64,000 nucleotides of DNA from Clostridiales bacterium CHKCI001 (GCA_900045905.1 FCNS01000037.1:124001-188000); one strand, 5' to 3'. Counted from the first letter of the stretch, positions 35,432 to 45,022 are shown. The notes: generated by a model not told the origin, from the letters alone. Numbers and translations: made by a program.

Positions 35432-35711
35432 ATAAAAGCCCTCTGCATATTACTATGCAAAGGGCGTAAACTACGCGGTACCACCTTTTTTTAGACAGAA
35501 AACTGTCCCTCTCTCATGGCCTATGACCAATCCATCCGATAACGGGGATGATACGTGAGCACTTACTACTGCAACTGCACTTCAGCACTCCAGTTCAAAA
35601 GCTACCTTCTGATTCCACTTCCTCAAACAATCTTTCAGCCAATGAATCGTTCTCTCTGACAGGGTGCAAATCATACTCCTCTTTCTCAAAACCTGTAAAT
35701 TATATCGCTAT
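35432..35711 (-). promoter_or_regulatory. T-box leader of valS
   Basis: The minus-strand leader contains the T-box sequence AGGTGGTACCGCG (35474-35487 region). It is followed by the terminator stem GCCCTTTGCAT/ATGCAGAGGGC and T4 (about 35436-35466). Upstream are stem I features (GGCTGAAAG and GAAGGTAGC, the latter with a GTA triplet suited to valine). Uncharged tRNA-Val should favour antitermination. The specifier position is inferred, not folded. Confidence 0.9.
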
Positions 35712-35717
35712 GCTAAT

Positions 35718-35746
35718 AGCATAAACATTCTCTTTCCATTTGTCAA
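35718..35746 (-). promoter_or_regulatory. sigma-A promoter of the valS T-box
   Basis: -35 TTGACA (35741-35746), 17-nt spacer, -10 TATGCT (35718-35723) on the minus strand. Confidence 0.85.
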
Positions 35747-35871
35747 GCCTTTTTAAAGTCAAATTTAATTTTTATGTTGCAGAAATTCCTTATAATATTG
35801 ACATTTTTTTACACCATATTTATAATAAAATCAAGATATTCAAATTATTATATTACAAAGGAATTTTACTT

Positions 35872-36909
35872 ATGAACCAACGACGAGTTTTTTATTTAGA
35901 TTTTATACGTGTAGTTTCTATCCTATTAATCTTTATTTATCATTTCAATGTTGCAATGGAAGATTTTAATATTTCTGTGCCATTTCCATTGCTTACCAAT
36001 ACTTGTAATGTAACGTTGGGACATATTGGTGTTTCTTTGTTCTTATTGTTGTCGGGTGCTTCGCTTACCTATACCTATCCCAAATATAAAACATTAAAAG
36101 ACTTTTATAAAAAACGGTTTCTCAGTATTTTCCCTGCATTCTGGCTTATTTATCTTGGACTTTTTTTATGGTTTGATGTACCAGAACATACAGGAATTTT
36201 AGCCTCTGAGACACCACTCTGGTACTTAATTTTCTCAGTCATCGGTATGGACGGATATCTTTATGCAGTGCTTCCAACCTTTTATAGTATCGGAGAATGG
36301 TTTTTAGGAATGATTATTATATTATATGTTCTATTTCCGTTTTTCCATTGGTGTATGAAGAAATTCCCACGCATATTTTTTATTGTTATGCTTATATGGT
36401 ATTTCGCATGGACTCGTTTATTCTCATTTTCTCTATTTCCAATTGAACGAAGTATTTTAATCCGTGTCTTTGACTTTGTTCTTGGAATGTATTTTATCGC
36501 TTATATCAAAAAATTTTCGATTCTTATCGGTTATTTTTCTATTTTAGGAAGTATTATTTTCCTATTTTGTCCACTTCCACTTCCTTTTATAGATCAAATT
36601 GAGTTAAGCGGAATTTTTATCTTTGTTGCTCTCTGTACTCTATCTACTCTTATTACTTCAAAAAGACTTTCTAAAATCTGTATGTACATAAGTCAATGTT
36701 CCTACCCTTTCTTTCTATTACACCATGTTATTTTATCACGATTGCTGCACAAACATATGGACGCTTCTTTTCTTGCAGTTGAGTACTTTATTATTATTAT
36801 TATGACTTTTCTTTATACATTATTTCTTGCATCAGGAATTGAACGAATGCTTCAAACTTTCTTTGGTTATTTAAAAGAAAGAAAAGCTCAAAGTCTAGTG
36901 AAACAATAA
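35872..36909 (+). CDS. membrane acyltransferase (acyltransferase 3 family)
   Basis: 345 aa, about ten hydrophobic segments. The start is at 35872 (MNQRRVFYLDF) with AAAGGA upstream; longer in-frame starts run into the T-box promoter region. Seen are FYLDFIRVVSILLIFIYHFN with the family's first-helix His and SLFLLLSGASLTYTYP followed by FYKKRFLSIFPAFW, the usual positions of acyltransferase 3 conserved residues. Such proteins O-acetylate or succinylate surface sugars or lipids. Single-gene unit divergent from valS; the target is unknown. Confidence 0.85.
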   Translation: MNQRRVFYLDFIRVVSILLIFIYHFNVAMEDFNISVPFPLLTNTCNVTLGHIGVSLFLLLSGASLTYTYPKYKTLKDFYKKRFLSIFPAFWLIYLGLFLWFDVPEHTGILASETPLWYLIFSVIGMDGYLYAVLPTFYSIGEWFLGMIIILYVLFPFFHWCMKKFPRIFFIVMLIWYFAWTRLFSFSLFPIERSILIRVFDFVLGMYFIAYIKKFSILIGYFSILGSIIFLFCPLPLPFIDQIELSGIFIFVALCTLSTLITSKRLSKICMYISQCSYPFFLLHHVILSRLLHKHMDASFLAVEYFIIIIMTFLYTLFLASGIERMLQTFFGYLKERKAQSLVKQ

Positions 36910-36926
36910 CGATACCTACCTCACGA

Positions 36927-36964
36927 AAAAAGAAGAAAACTTCATTTCTCGTTTTCTTCTTTTT
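36927..36964. terminator. bidirectional terminator between the convergent acyltransferase and TPR genes
   Basis: Perfect 14-bp stem AAAAAGAAGAAAAC/GTTTTCTTCTTTTT around a 10-nt loop, 17 nt after the acyltransferase stop. The A/T-rich arms serve both directions. Confidence 0.85.
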
Positions 36965-37034
36965 ACCCTTTGGCTTTTCCATAATATTCAATATAAGTAT
37001 GAAATCAGTGAGAAATTAAAAAACTGTTCTGCAT

Positions 37035-37856
37035 TCAAATTGATACATAGTCAGCCATTTCTCGATATTCTTGTTTTTTATCATTTAAGTAGTTTTCTAT
37101 ATTTTTTCGCTTTGTCTCTTCTTCCCCTTCAAATAGCTTTTCTCTTTCTTCGGTATCTGTCTGAATCCGACTTTTATATGCTGCATTCACCCATTCAGAT
37201 TCCCAGTCTCTCATTATTTTTGGATCAGCATCCTGTACTTCTTTTGGTATTGCAGTTTTTTGCATCCGTGATAAAAAATACATCTGTTTTAACACTTCAT
37301 CGTTTTTACCCTCTTTATATGAGAGACTCAAACATTTCATTGTTTCATCATATTGAAATAGCCCAGCATAGCAGACTGCCATATGCTGATACACTCTGCT
37401 GTAAAAGCCGCTTCCAAGCTTTAGATCTCTTGTTGAAGATAGAATCTTCTCATAAATTCGAATTGCTTTTTGAAAATTTCCTTTTTCAGCAAACAAATCA
37501 GCCTGTTCTCTTTTACGATCTAATGGATTCATTCTGCGAAGCGCCACTAACTGTTCCTGAAAATCTACAATATCTTTTTCATTATAATAAGCTACTTCGC
37601 GTAAAATCAATACAAGCATCATATCTCTGTCACGCTGCGACTGGTAATACCGTTCCATTCGTTCTGCCAGTACTGGCATCGCAAGCTGTGTACGAATAAA
37701 TTCGACTAAATCATCTTGAATAAATTCGTCCTCCAGCACAGTAAGGTTATGATAAATATAATAGCATAATTCTTCTGCTGTATAGAGAGGAATATTCAGT
37801 TCCTTCGTTATATAAGGAATCTCAGCAACTGCTCCTCCTAATAAATACTGTCCCAT
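37035..37856 (-). CDS. uncharacterised TPR-containing protein of the DUF5716/DUF5717-like cluster
   Basis: 273 aa. N-terminal helical domain (about 1-125, IPYITKELNIPLYTAEELCY); then a TPR-like stretch (about 130-200, ADLFAEKGNFQKAIRIYEKI and MAVCYAGLFQYDETMKCLSL); then a highly charged tail (about 225-265). No membrane segment. Start at 37856 with AAAGGAG. Last gene of a three-gene unit, 55 nt after the Hsp70-like gene. The N-terminal domain is not recognised. A scaffold role for the other two proteins is inference. Confidence 0.75.
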   Translation of the reverse strand: MGQYLLGGAVAEIPYITKELNIPLYTAEELCYYIYHNLTVLEDEFIQDDLVEFIRTQLAMPVLAERMERYYQSQRDRDMMLVLILREVAYYNEKDIVDFQEQLVALRRMNPLDRKREQADLFAEKGNFQKAIRIYEKILSSTRDLKLGSGFYSRVYQHMAVCYAGLFQYDETMKCLSLSYKEGKNDEVLKQMYFLSRMQKTAIPKEVQDADPKIMRDWESEWVNAAYKSRIQTDTEEREKLFEGEEETKRKNIENYLNDKKQEYREMADYVSI

Positions 37857-37911
37857 AGATTCTCCTTTTTATGATCCAAGCAGGAGCAAAGTAGATATTT
37901 CATCCTCTTTG

Positions 37912-39186
37912 CTACTTGACAAGATTAAATTCCCTTTCAATAACTGCATCTGTGGCAGGGAAAAATTCTCCAAATCCTTTATCTTCTATCCGAACCTGCA
38001 TGATTTCTTCCGATAGAAACCTCACAAGCACCCGTAATCTCGTTGTTTTATTTGGACGAGAAGGAAATCCCTCTAGCCCAATTGAAATCTTTCTTCCAGT
38101 TCGCTCACCAATTCTTGTTATTCGCATTACCAGTTTATCTGCACGATCTGGAATTAGATCCATTACTGCTCTAGCTTCATACCAACTACTTCCTGCTGGA
38201 GCAATGATCAAATTCTTTTTTGTTCCTCGTTCTACAACTTCCATGCTTACAGAAGCTGGTATTCTACCTTCACACAAAAATACAAACGGATATCCATTTC
38301 CTTTCTGCAAAAAGTCAATTGCTGCATAGACAGCTCCTTTTGCAAACAAATTTTGGCTATAATATACTTTTCTCCTTCCGCAAATATAGGATAAAAAGTC
38401 AGTTGCCCATTCTTGACATCGATCCATTCCCATACCGCTTAAATACACACCAGATATTGTCTTTTTCCCAAGCAGCCGTTTCGCACAAGATAACATAATG
38501 GAATCTGCCAGTTTTTTTCCAGATGTCTGTTCTAAAATATCCAATGAAAAGCCCTCTTCCAATGACTCATGATGCACTTTTACAAGAACTGGATGCACAT
38601 TTCTGGCCATTCCCATTTCATAGTAATGAAGACCTTCATGTGTTAAATCAAATAAGGCAGACATATTTGACCACATATTCTTTTTTTGGCTTAATACAAA
38701 ATATGCAAAACACTCTGCATGACTCAATATGTGGATTGATTCTTTGGATACTCCAAACTTGACTAAGCAACGTTCTAGTATATCTAATACCGCTTCATTC
38801 ATATTTTGCATCGTCACTACAATCATACGAATATTTTTTTCTTGATATAGCTGAAAAACATAATTTAATGTCATCTGTAAATAGATCATAAGTAACTGTT
38901 CTGCAGTATAACAAATACCTTCAATTGTAGCTGTTCCGTTTTTAGCAGCTAGGCGGAGAAGTTTATCAACCATAATTCCCTCGCCATTTAACGCTGCCAT
39001 ATATGCTTCCTGCCCCATTAACCATTCATCTGCACCTCTTTTTTTACAGATTACAGTTTTCATAACACAGGGATTTCCCTTTTTGACAAATTCTACATCT
39101 ACTGGCTCTAATTCCCCCGCTTGATAACAACTGATTCTGCTATATTCTTCACAGAGGTCATAACCTAAAATCAGCCCATCTTCCAT
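37912..39186 (-). CDS. Hsp70/actin-like ATPase-fold protein (DUF5716-like)
   Basis: 424 aa. The order of elements follows the actin/Hsp70 fold: phosphate 1-like LILGYDLCEEYSRISCY (residues 5-21), an 'IVVTMQNMNEAV...' segment where Hsp70 has its VPA-type strand, ILSHAECFAYFVL where Hsp70 has EPTAAALAY, phosphate 2-like SALFDLTHEGLHYYEMG, adenosine-like ISGVYLSGMGMDRCQEW, and FAKGAVYAAIDFL where Hsp70 has a GAA(I)QA helix. Several glycines of the canonical motifs are replaced, so ATPase activity may be reduced or absent. From about residue 320 a small beta domain follows. Probably DUF5716. Middle gene of the cluster; GAGGAG site at the start. Confidence 0.75.
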   Translation of the reverse strand: MEDGLILGYDLCEEYSRISCYQAGELEPVDVEFVKKGNPCVMKTVICKKRGADEWLMGQEAYMAALNGEGIMVDKLLRLAAKNGTATIEGICYTAEQLLMIYLQMTLNYVFQLYQEKNIRMIVVTMQNMNEAVLDILERCLVKFGVSKESIHILSHAECFAYFVLSQKKNMWSNMSALFDLTHEGLHYYEMGMARNVHPVLVKVHHESLEEGFSLDILEQTSGKKLADSIMLSCAKRLLGKKTISGVYLSGMGMDRCQEWATDFLSYICGRRKVYYSQNLFAKGAVYAAIDFLQKGNGYPFVFLCEGRIPASVSMEVVERGTKKNLIIAPAGSSWYEARAVMDLIPDRADKLVMRITRIGERTGRKISIGLEGFPSRPNKTTRLRVLVRFLSEEIMQVRIEDKGFGEFFPATDAVIEREFNLVK

Positions 39187-39219
39187 ATAACTCTCCTCAT
39201 CTGTTCTTTTTTCTACAAT

Positions 39220-42200
39220 TTAAAGCAGCGGAAATAACTGTTTTCTTAGATAGTCTGCCTCATCAATTTCTTTTAATTGTTCTAGAAGCTCCTCATCTTG
39301 CTTATTCCGTGCCAACATAACAGAGCGATTCAAACAAGCATATCGGCTATCCTGAGACATAAAACACTCTGTCCCATCTAATCTTCCATCCTCTATGATT
39401 ACCTTCGTCCCTGCATAAATACGATATGACAGTGATTCATCCGCAAACAAAACAAATGACTTTGTAAACACGCCTGGATAAACCTCTTCCATATAAAACC
39501 GTTCTTCGTTTCCATATGGAATATAACGAAGTCCAATTGTAACTTTCTCTTCTTTCGTTACTACTTGTGCGATTCCTCTTCCTTCTAACTCATAAGGCAA
39601 GAAAATATGACGGTCTAACTCAATAATCTCTTTGATCCAACTCTTTCTTCGGCAAAGTAATCCTACAATCTGCTGTGCCAACTCTTTTTGCAATTCATCT
39701 AAATATTCACAGGCTGCATAATATTTCACAAGAGCAAATGCATAAATCAATGGCAACGATTGAGATTCCGTTTGAAACCAGCCTTCTAGTATTGATGCAT
39801 CCTGTGCTGTAAATAAATCTAATTGATCCCACTTCTCTTGACAAAAATAACAATGACATTTCAATACATAATATGCTTTTTGCAATGTTTCTAATGGATA
39901 ATCCTGTTCACTATACCATTCATAAACTTGACAGATATGACGGAAATTTCCTGTTACAATAATCTGTTCTAACACTCTACCAGGCAGATCACGGTATTCT
40001 GTGTCCGTCTTTTTTACTGTTGCCAAAAGATGGTACATCTGTTCATTGGTTCCTTCAAAAAATTTCGCTAAATAAGACAGCATAATTTCATTATAAAATC
40101 CCCGCTCTTGCAGCCAATATCCAATAATAACAATCCATCTGTCATAACGATACATGGAATCCACAATTCTTCTTGTTAATAAATATAACAGTTTTTCCTT
40201 GTCTATCTTTTTCCATTGACACATTTTCAGGCGATCATATGCCTCTGGATAATATCCACTTTCTACTAGTATCTCCACTACCTGAATTCGTGTATCTGGC
40301 TCCAGACGCTCACAGTTTAATTCTAAAAGTAAACTGTCACATTCAATGGTTTCTTGTGTGTGATGCGTAAAACAATATTGAATAATTGCTTCTAGTAGCA
40401 TTTGACGATACATATTCTCCAAAACAGTAATATTCAGTAAACTCATTGCCAAATACAATTCTTCTTCCTCTTTAATTGGCTCATATTCAAAATGTTCTGC
40501 ATGAACCAGATGAATCATCATATGCGTCGGACAAAGTTCACAACATCTTGCAAGTAATGCATCATCCTGAAATACTCCTTTTATTTGATAAGATGGATCC
40601 GTATATCGATTGCCATATTCATCCTCAAAAATAACAGCAGCAGTATCCATATACACTGGTACCCAGGCAACTTGATTAGATACAGGACGTATCACTTCCT
40701 GCTGCAATTGCGCATAACGAATTACAACTCTCCTAGCAAATGGAAAACTTGTTGTGATTTTCTTTGCAAAAAGTAAATCTGGTACAACTTTCGCCTGACT
40801 GTCATTTAATGAATCTACTGATAAAAATTCATGGTATAGCCGATTCATTCTCCCATTTACATTACCTTTTTGAATTTGATTATTAACAAAATCTTCCATT
40901 CTCTTCTTATAATTTTTATAAATTTGGCTTTTCTTGTTGTATTTCTTAACAATATAAGTATATAAAATACACTTACTCTTTTCATCTAATCCATCTTTAT
41001 CCATATAGGATTCTACAATACGTTCTGGTATTTCATCCTGTCCGCTTTCAGAAAGAGAATACATATAATACTCTTCTAAACTAGTCAGAGAAATATTGCG
41101 CTGAATGCCAAGTACATACCACTTTTGATATTTTTTATCGGTTTTCCCTTTCCGTACCAACAATCCGCAAATCGCCTCAAGTAACGAACGGCTTTCCTCT
41201 TCTTTATAAAGAGCACAAAGCAGACGGTAATAAATGGAAAAAAATTTCATATCTGGTGTCGGTAAACTAAGCATTTGATTCTTAATATTATCATCGAGTA
41301 AGTGGTTTTTCACACCATAAAATAACATTTGAAGCTCAAATTGGCCTACTTGCTCCAGTAATCGTGGATTCACTTTTAGAATACGACACGCCAAAGAGTA
41401 TAAAATTGGGCTATGAATTCCCTCTTCAAACATTATCTTCAAAAACTGATAGGCATTCTCTTCTTTTGCATAATTAGGATTTAAACATAATTCCAGATAC
41501 GCCAATAATGCATTTGGCTTTTTTTCAAAATAATGGTTTACTTGCTCTCTTGCAAAACTAGTCCCTTCTTTATTCAATAAGGCTCGTATGTAAAGCATAA
41601 AACAATATGCTTCTGGATCTTCCTCTTTTCCTCTTCTAATTGCCTCTTCTACCCATTCTAACACATGAATAGTCATTTGATATTTATTCTCTAACAAATA
41701 CACCCATGCACGTAGTAAATGCAATCTTACGTTATCTGGATCATGCTTCATAATATCGGTGGCTTGCTGCTCTAATGCATCTAATGCATCTTTATCTGGC
41801 ATTTGTTTATTTTCATAAGCCATTAAAAGTGCATATATTTTTTCCCAACCTTTTTTATTTTCTTCTCGCTTCTTGCGTACTTTCGCTGGAGCATTGATAT
41901 GAACGGTGTAGGTCAGTTTCTCATATGGAGTTTTTATCCAAATACATGCATCATTTTTTCCTGGATGCAACTTTGCAATCTCTACTTTATACATCCAGTT
42001 ATAAGAACCACCCTTAAAGTCCGCTGATGTAACTTGCTTTTTGTCAAACTGAATCCATGGCATATCGGTTTCACATGTAATTTGAGTATATCCCCATCCA
42101 CTTACACTTAATTTAATTTCACCGAGTAACTTTCTGCCTTGTTCTCTTGTAATCTCTTCAATTGAATCACCTGATTGTTCCAATATAATATGTACAGGTT

Positions 42201-42762
42201 CTTTCTCATGCAATGCAACAAGAAATTCCTCCATTGCACTTGCTTCACTATTTCCACCAAGCAATCCATAATAAAGAGCACGATGAGAAATCTCTTTCAT
42301 AAATTTTCTTCGGATAAAATCTTTATCTAAAAATATTTGCAAAGCAGTAGAAAAATCCTTTTTGGCTAGATCAGTAAATTGACTCAACTCCTGTATTACC
42401 TCTGATGCATGATCCTGCAAAACAGTCACTTTAAAATGATATGGCAGATAATATTCTCCCCCATTACTTATAAGGCAAAATTCTCCATCAATACTATCAC
42501 CAGCCACTGCATAAGAAGCATCCACTTCTATTAATACTCGGATGATTGTTCCAGTAATTTCTCTATGCTTTACATTTACACATACATGCGAAGAATACAA
42601 AATTCCCTCAATGGGAATCTCATTATCACTTGTTATTAAAAACTCATAATTATGTACTTGCCCTTCTAATACTTGTTCTCTTAATTCTTGACTTGAGAAT
42701 ACAATTTGAGGGATTACACCAGTTACAGTTCCTCTTGCAATTTGATTAATGCGTTCATTCAT
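39220..42762 (-). CDS. 1180-aa helical-repeat protein with N-terminal Ig-like domains (DUF5717-like)
   Basis: Cytosolic, no signal peptide or membrane segment. Residues about 10-115 and 205-295 look like two beta-sandwich (BACON/Ig-like) domains, the second with GWGYTQITCETDMPWIQFDK and YKVEIAKLHPGKNDACIWI. The remaining 850 residues are alpha-helical repeats resembling TPR/SEL1-type solenoids, with LHLLRAWVYLLENKYQMTIH as a clear example. I assign it tentatively to DUF5717, a Lachnospiraceae family of unknown function. First gene of a unit with the Hsp70-like and TPR genes (spacing 33 and 55 nt). Its ribosome binding site lies in repeat family 2. Confidence 0.75.
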   Translation of the reverse strand: MNERINQIARGTVTGVIPQIVFSSQELREQVLEGQVHNYEFLITSDNEIPIEGILYSSHVCVNVKHREITGTIIRVLIEVDASYAVAGDSIDGEFCLISNGGEYYLPYHFKVTVLQDHASEVIQELSQFTDLAKKDFSTALQIFLDKDFIRRKFMKEISHRALYYGLLGGNSEASAMEEFLVALHEKEPVHIILEQSGDSIEEITREQGRKLLGEIKLSVSGWGYTQITCETDMPWIQFDKKQVTSADFKGGSYNWMYKVEIAKLHPGKNDACIWIKTPYEKLTYTVHINAPAKVRKKREENKKGWEKIYALLMAYENKQMPDKDALDALEQQATDIMKHDPDNVRLHLLRAWVYLLENKYQMTIHVLEWVEEAIRRGKEEDPEAYCFMLYIRALLNKEGTSFAREQVNHYFEKKPNALLAYLELCLNPNYAKEENAYQFLKIMFEEGIHSPILYSLACRILKVNPRLLEQVGQFELQMLFYGVKNHLLDDNIKNQMLSLPTPDMKFFSIYYRLLCALYKEEESRSLLEAICGLLVRKGKTDKKYQKWYVLGIQRNISLTSLEEYYMYSLSESGQDEIPERIVESYMDKDGLDEKSKCILYTYIVKKYNKKSQIYKNYKKRMEDFVNNQIQKGNVNGRMNRLYHEFLSVDSLNDSQAKVVPDLLFAKKITTSFPFARRVVIRYAQLQQEVIRPVSNQVAWVPVYMDTAAVIFEDEYGNRYTDPSYQIKGVFQDDALLARCCELCPTHMMIHLVHAEHFEYEPIKEEEELYLAMSLLNITVLENMYRQMLLEAIIQYCFTHHTQETIECDSLLLELNCERLEPDTRIQVVEILVESGYYPEAYDRLKMCQWKKIDKEKLLYLLTRRIVDSMYRYDRWIVIIGYWLQERGFYNEIMLSYLAKFFEGTNEQMYHLLATVKKTDTEYRDLPGRVLEQIIVTGNFRHICQVYEWYSEQDYPLETLQKAYYVLKCHCYFCQEKWDQLDLFTAQDASILEGWFQTESQSLPLIYAFALVKYYAACEYLDELQKELAQQIVGLLCRRKSWIKEIIELDRHIFLPYELEGRGIAQVVTKEEKVTIGLRYIPYGNEERFYMEEVYPGVFTKSFVLFADESLSYRIYAGTKVIIEDGRLDGTECFMSQDSRYACLNRSVMLARNKQDEELLEQLKEIDEADYLRKQLFPLL

Positions 42763-42764
42763 TT

Positions 42765-42970
42765 TTACCTCCTAGTGCCACATTTACTGCGGCATAAATT
42801 CAGGGATGAGCGAACCTTTGTTCAGCTCTATCTCCTAATAGCACACTTACAGTGAACAGCATAAAACTTTCATAACTCAACATAATTTTAAGATTATTTT
42901 ATTTTTTCTACAAAAATTTTATCCTCTCACTACGGCATGAATTCTGGGAGAAACTGCTGTTACAGCTCCT
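42765..42970 (-). repeat. dispersed repeat family 2, copy 3 (tandem units) upstream of the DUF5717-like gene
   Basis: On the minus strand TTATGCCGCAGTAAATGTGG, then CACTAGGAGGTAAAA, leads into the start codon. A second degenerate unit (CACTGTAAGTGTGCTATTAG followed by GAGAT) lies upstream, and a third partial unit (CATGCCGTAGTGAGAGG) near 42913-42970 after an A/T-rich spacer. Each unit couples a short hairpin to a purine-rich, ribosome-binding-site-like sequence. Confidence 0.65.
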
Positions 42971-43101
42971 CTCTCTTTTTTAATTCTACTGCACATATGC
43001 TTTTATTTTATATCAAAAGGCAGTACAATTCAAGAGAGATTTGTCGTTTTTCAAAGTTTTTTGAAGAGAAGCAGTCGTAATACAATTATAAAAAGCGGTA
43101 C

Positions 43102-43227
43102 AAAAAGTAAGTATCCCTTTGGAGGACGTTTTCACTTTACCGCGATCCCAGTCATACTAAGCACTTGCATTATGCAAATCTAGTACTTCCATTCATCAAA
43201 CTCCTCTTATAAGGATACTTACCTTTG
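43102..43227 (-). other. 126-nt multi-helix element after the ACT-domain gene
   Basis: Outer inverted repeat GTAAGTATCC/GGATACTTAC extended by A/T pairs; next helix GAGGA(c)GTTT/AAACTCCTC with one bulge; inner helices ACTA/TAGT and TTGCAT/ATGCAA. On the minus strand the outer helix is followed by T5, so it can end the paaK-ACT transcript. The size and near-perfect terminal inverted repeats also suit a small non-autonomous mobile element or a structured RNA. No known RNA class recognised. Confidence 0.5.
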
Positions 43228-43257
43228 TGTCACTCATTTACAATAAAAAGAAACTAA

Positions 43258-43689
43258 CTACATTTGAGCTAAGTCATCCTGACTAATCAGCTCAATCTTA
43301 TTTTTAGAGAGTACATCAATGGCCTTTTCATTATCTTGTACACGAAATACCATATAAGCAAAATCTTTTTTCTTCATTGTAAATGCATAAGTATAATCTA
43401 AGTTTACTCCATTTTTGCCAAGAATATTTAAAATATTTAGCAAGCTGCCTGCTTCATCTGGAACAGCAACGGCTAAGACTGGTGTGATTGAACATACATA
43501 CCCATTCTGTTTTAGTACACAGATAGCTTTATAAGGATCTTGTACAATAATCCGCAGTATTCCGAAATCTTCGGTCTCTCCTACAGACATCGCCCTCATA
43601 TTTATCTCCTCTTTTGACAAAACATCAATTAACTCTGCCAATGAACCTGGACGGTTCTCTAAAAAGATAGATATTTGTTTTACTGTCAT
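43258..43689 (-). CDS. tandem ACT-domain protein
   Basis: 143 aa made of two ACT domains (about 3-68 and 70-140), each opening with a ligand-binding loop (FLENRPGSLAELIDVLSKEE and AVPDEAGSLLNILNILGKNG). ACT pairs of this kind bind amino acids and often regulate a neighbouring enzyme. It begins 31 nt after the phenylacetate-CoA ligase gene, a common pairing in anaerobes, and so may control it in response to an aromatic or branched amino acid. Cytosolic. Confidence 0.9.
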   Translation of the reverse strand: MTVKQISIFLENRPGSLAELIDVLSKEEINMRAMSVGETEDFGILRIIVQDPYKAICVLKQNGYVCSITPVLAVAVPDEAGSLLNILNILGKNGVNLDYTYAFTMKKKDFAYMVFRVQDNEKAIDVLSKNKIELISQDDLAQM

Positions 43690-43720
43690 ATGGTTCTCCT
43701 TTCTTAGAATTATTATTTAT

Positions 43721-45022
43721 TTAATATAAGTTACGTTTATCAATTACACGTACTGCCTTTCCTTCGCTTCTCGCAATCGTTTTAGGCTCTACAAGACGCA
43801 CCCTTGCATAAATACCAAGCATTGCCTTTAATGCATCTACTAACTCTCTTTCCTGTGCAGCTATCTTTGTAACGGAATCGGAGAACATTTCTGGAGTCAT
43901 TTCCACCTGTACTTCCAACGTATCGCTATTATTTACTCGATTAACAATAATCTGATAATTTGCTGGATATCCTTTATTTAACAATACGGTTTCAATTTGA
44001 GATGGGAATACATTTACGCCCTTAATAATCATCATGTCATCACTTCTGCCCATTGGCTTACTCATTCTAACATGTGTTCTTCCACAAGAACATTTTTCTC
44101 GGCTTAAAACACAAATATCACGGGTGCGGTAACGAAGCAATGGAAATGCCTCTTTTGTAATACTTGTAAATACAAGCTCTCCCTTTTCTCCTTCTGGAAG
44201 TACTTCTCCTGTTACTGGATCAATAATCTCTGCGATAAAATGATCTTCATTGATATGCATACCTCTTTGTTCGCTACATTCAAACGAAACACCAGGACCT
44301 GAGATCTCAGTCAGACCATAAATATCATATGCCTTAATTCCAAGAGATTTTTCAATATCACGACGCATCTCCTCTGTCCATGCCTCAGCTCCAAAAATAC
44401 CAGCTTTCAATTTAATCTTATCTCTCAGGCCTCTTTCATTGATCGATTCTGCCAAATAAGCTGCATAAGACGGCGTACAACAAAGAATTGTAGAACCTAA
44501 ATCACACATAAATTGAATCTGACGTTCTGTATTGCCAGATGACATAGGAAGCGTCATACTTCCAACTTTATGAGAGCCACCATTTAATCCAGGTCCTCCA
44601 GTAAACAATCCATATCCATAACATACATGGACAACGTCTTTCTTTGTTCCGCCAGCTGCCATGATCGCACGTGCGCAACACTCATCCCATAAATCAATAT
44701 CATGTTGCGTATAAAATGCCACAACTCTTCTTCCTGTTGTACCACTTGTCGATTGAATACGTACGACATCTTCTAGCGGAGTAGCCAAAAGACCATATGG
44801 GTAAGCCTGTCTTAAATCATCTTTTGTCAAAAATGGAAGTTTATGTAAATCCGCAGTGGATCGAATATCTTCTGGTACAACTCCTTTTTCTTCCATTTTC
44901 TTTCTGTAATATGGAACATGTTCATAAACATGCTTCACTTGTTTTACAAGTCTTTCATCCTGCCATGCTTGAATTTGTTCTCTAGAAGCACATTCAATTT
45001 CTGGCTGATAATAATTCTCCAT
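43721..45022 (-). CDS. paaK: phenylacetate--CoA ligase family protein
   Basis: 433 aa AMP-forming ligase of the PaaK family. Seen are the AMP-binding loop IQSTSGTTGRRVVAFYT, the YGLTEISGPGVSFECSEQRG adenylation motif, ELVFTSITKEAFPLLRYRTR then D, and MIIKGVNVFPSQIE of the C-terminal domain with a zinc-like Cys pair (CSCGRTH). In anaerobes it activates aryl acids made from aromatic amino acids by 2-oxoacid oxidoreductases. No such oxidoreductase is in the window. Co-transcribed with the ACT protein. Confidence 0.9.
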   Translation of the reverse strand: MENYYQPEIECASREQIQAWQDERLVKQVKHVYEHVPYYRKKMEEKGVVPEDIRSTADLHKLPFLTKDDLRQAYPYGLLATPLEDVVRIQSTSGTTGRRVVAFYTQHDIDLWDECCARAIMAAGGTKKDVVHVCYGYGLFTGGPGLNGGSHKVGSMTLPMSSGNTERQIQFMCDLGSTILCCTPSYAAYLAESINERGLRDKIKLKAGIFGAEAWTEEMRRDIEKSLGIKAYDIYGLTEISGPGVSFECSEQRGMHINEDHFIAEIIDPVTGEVLPEGEKGELVFTSITKEAFPLLRYRTRDICVLSREKCSCGRTHVRMSKPMGRSDDMMIIKGVNVFPSQIETVLLNKGYPANYQIIVNRVNNSDTLEVQVEMTPEMFSDSVTKIAAQERELVDALKAMLGIYARVRLVEPKTIARSEGKAVRVIDKRNLY

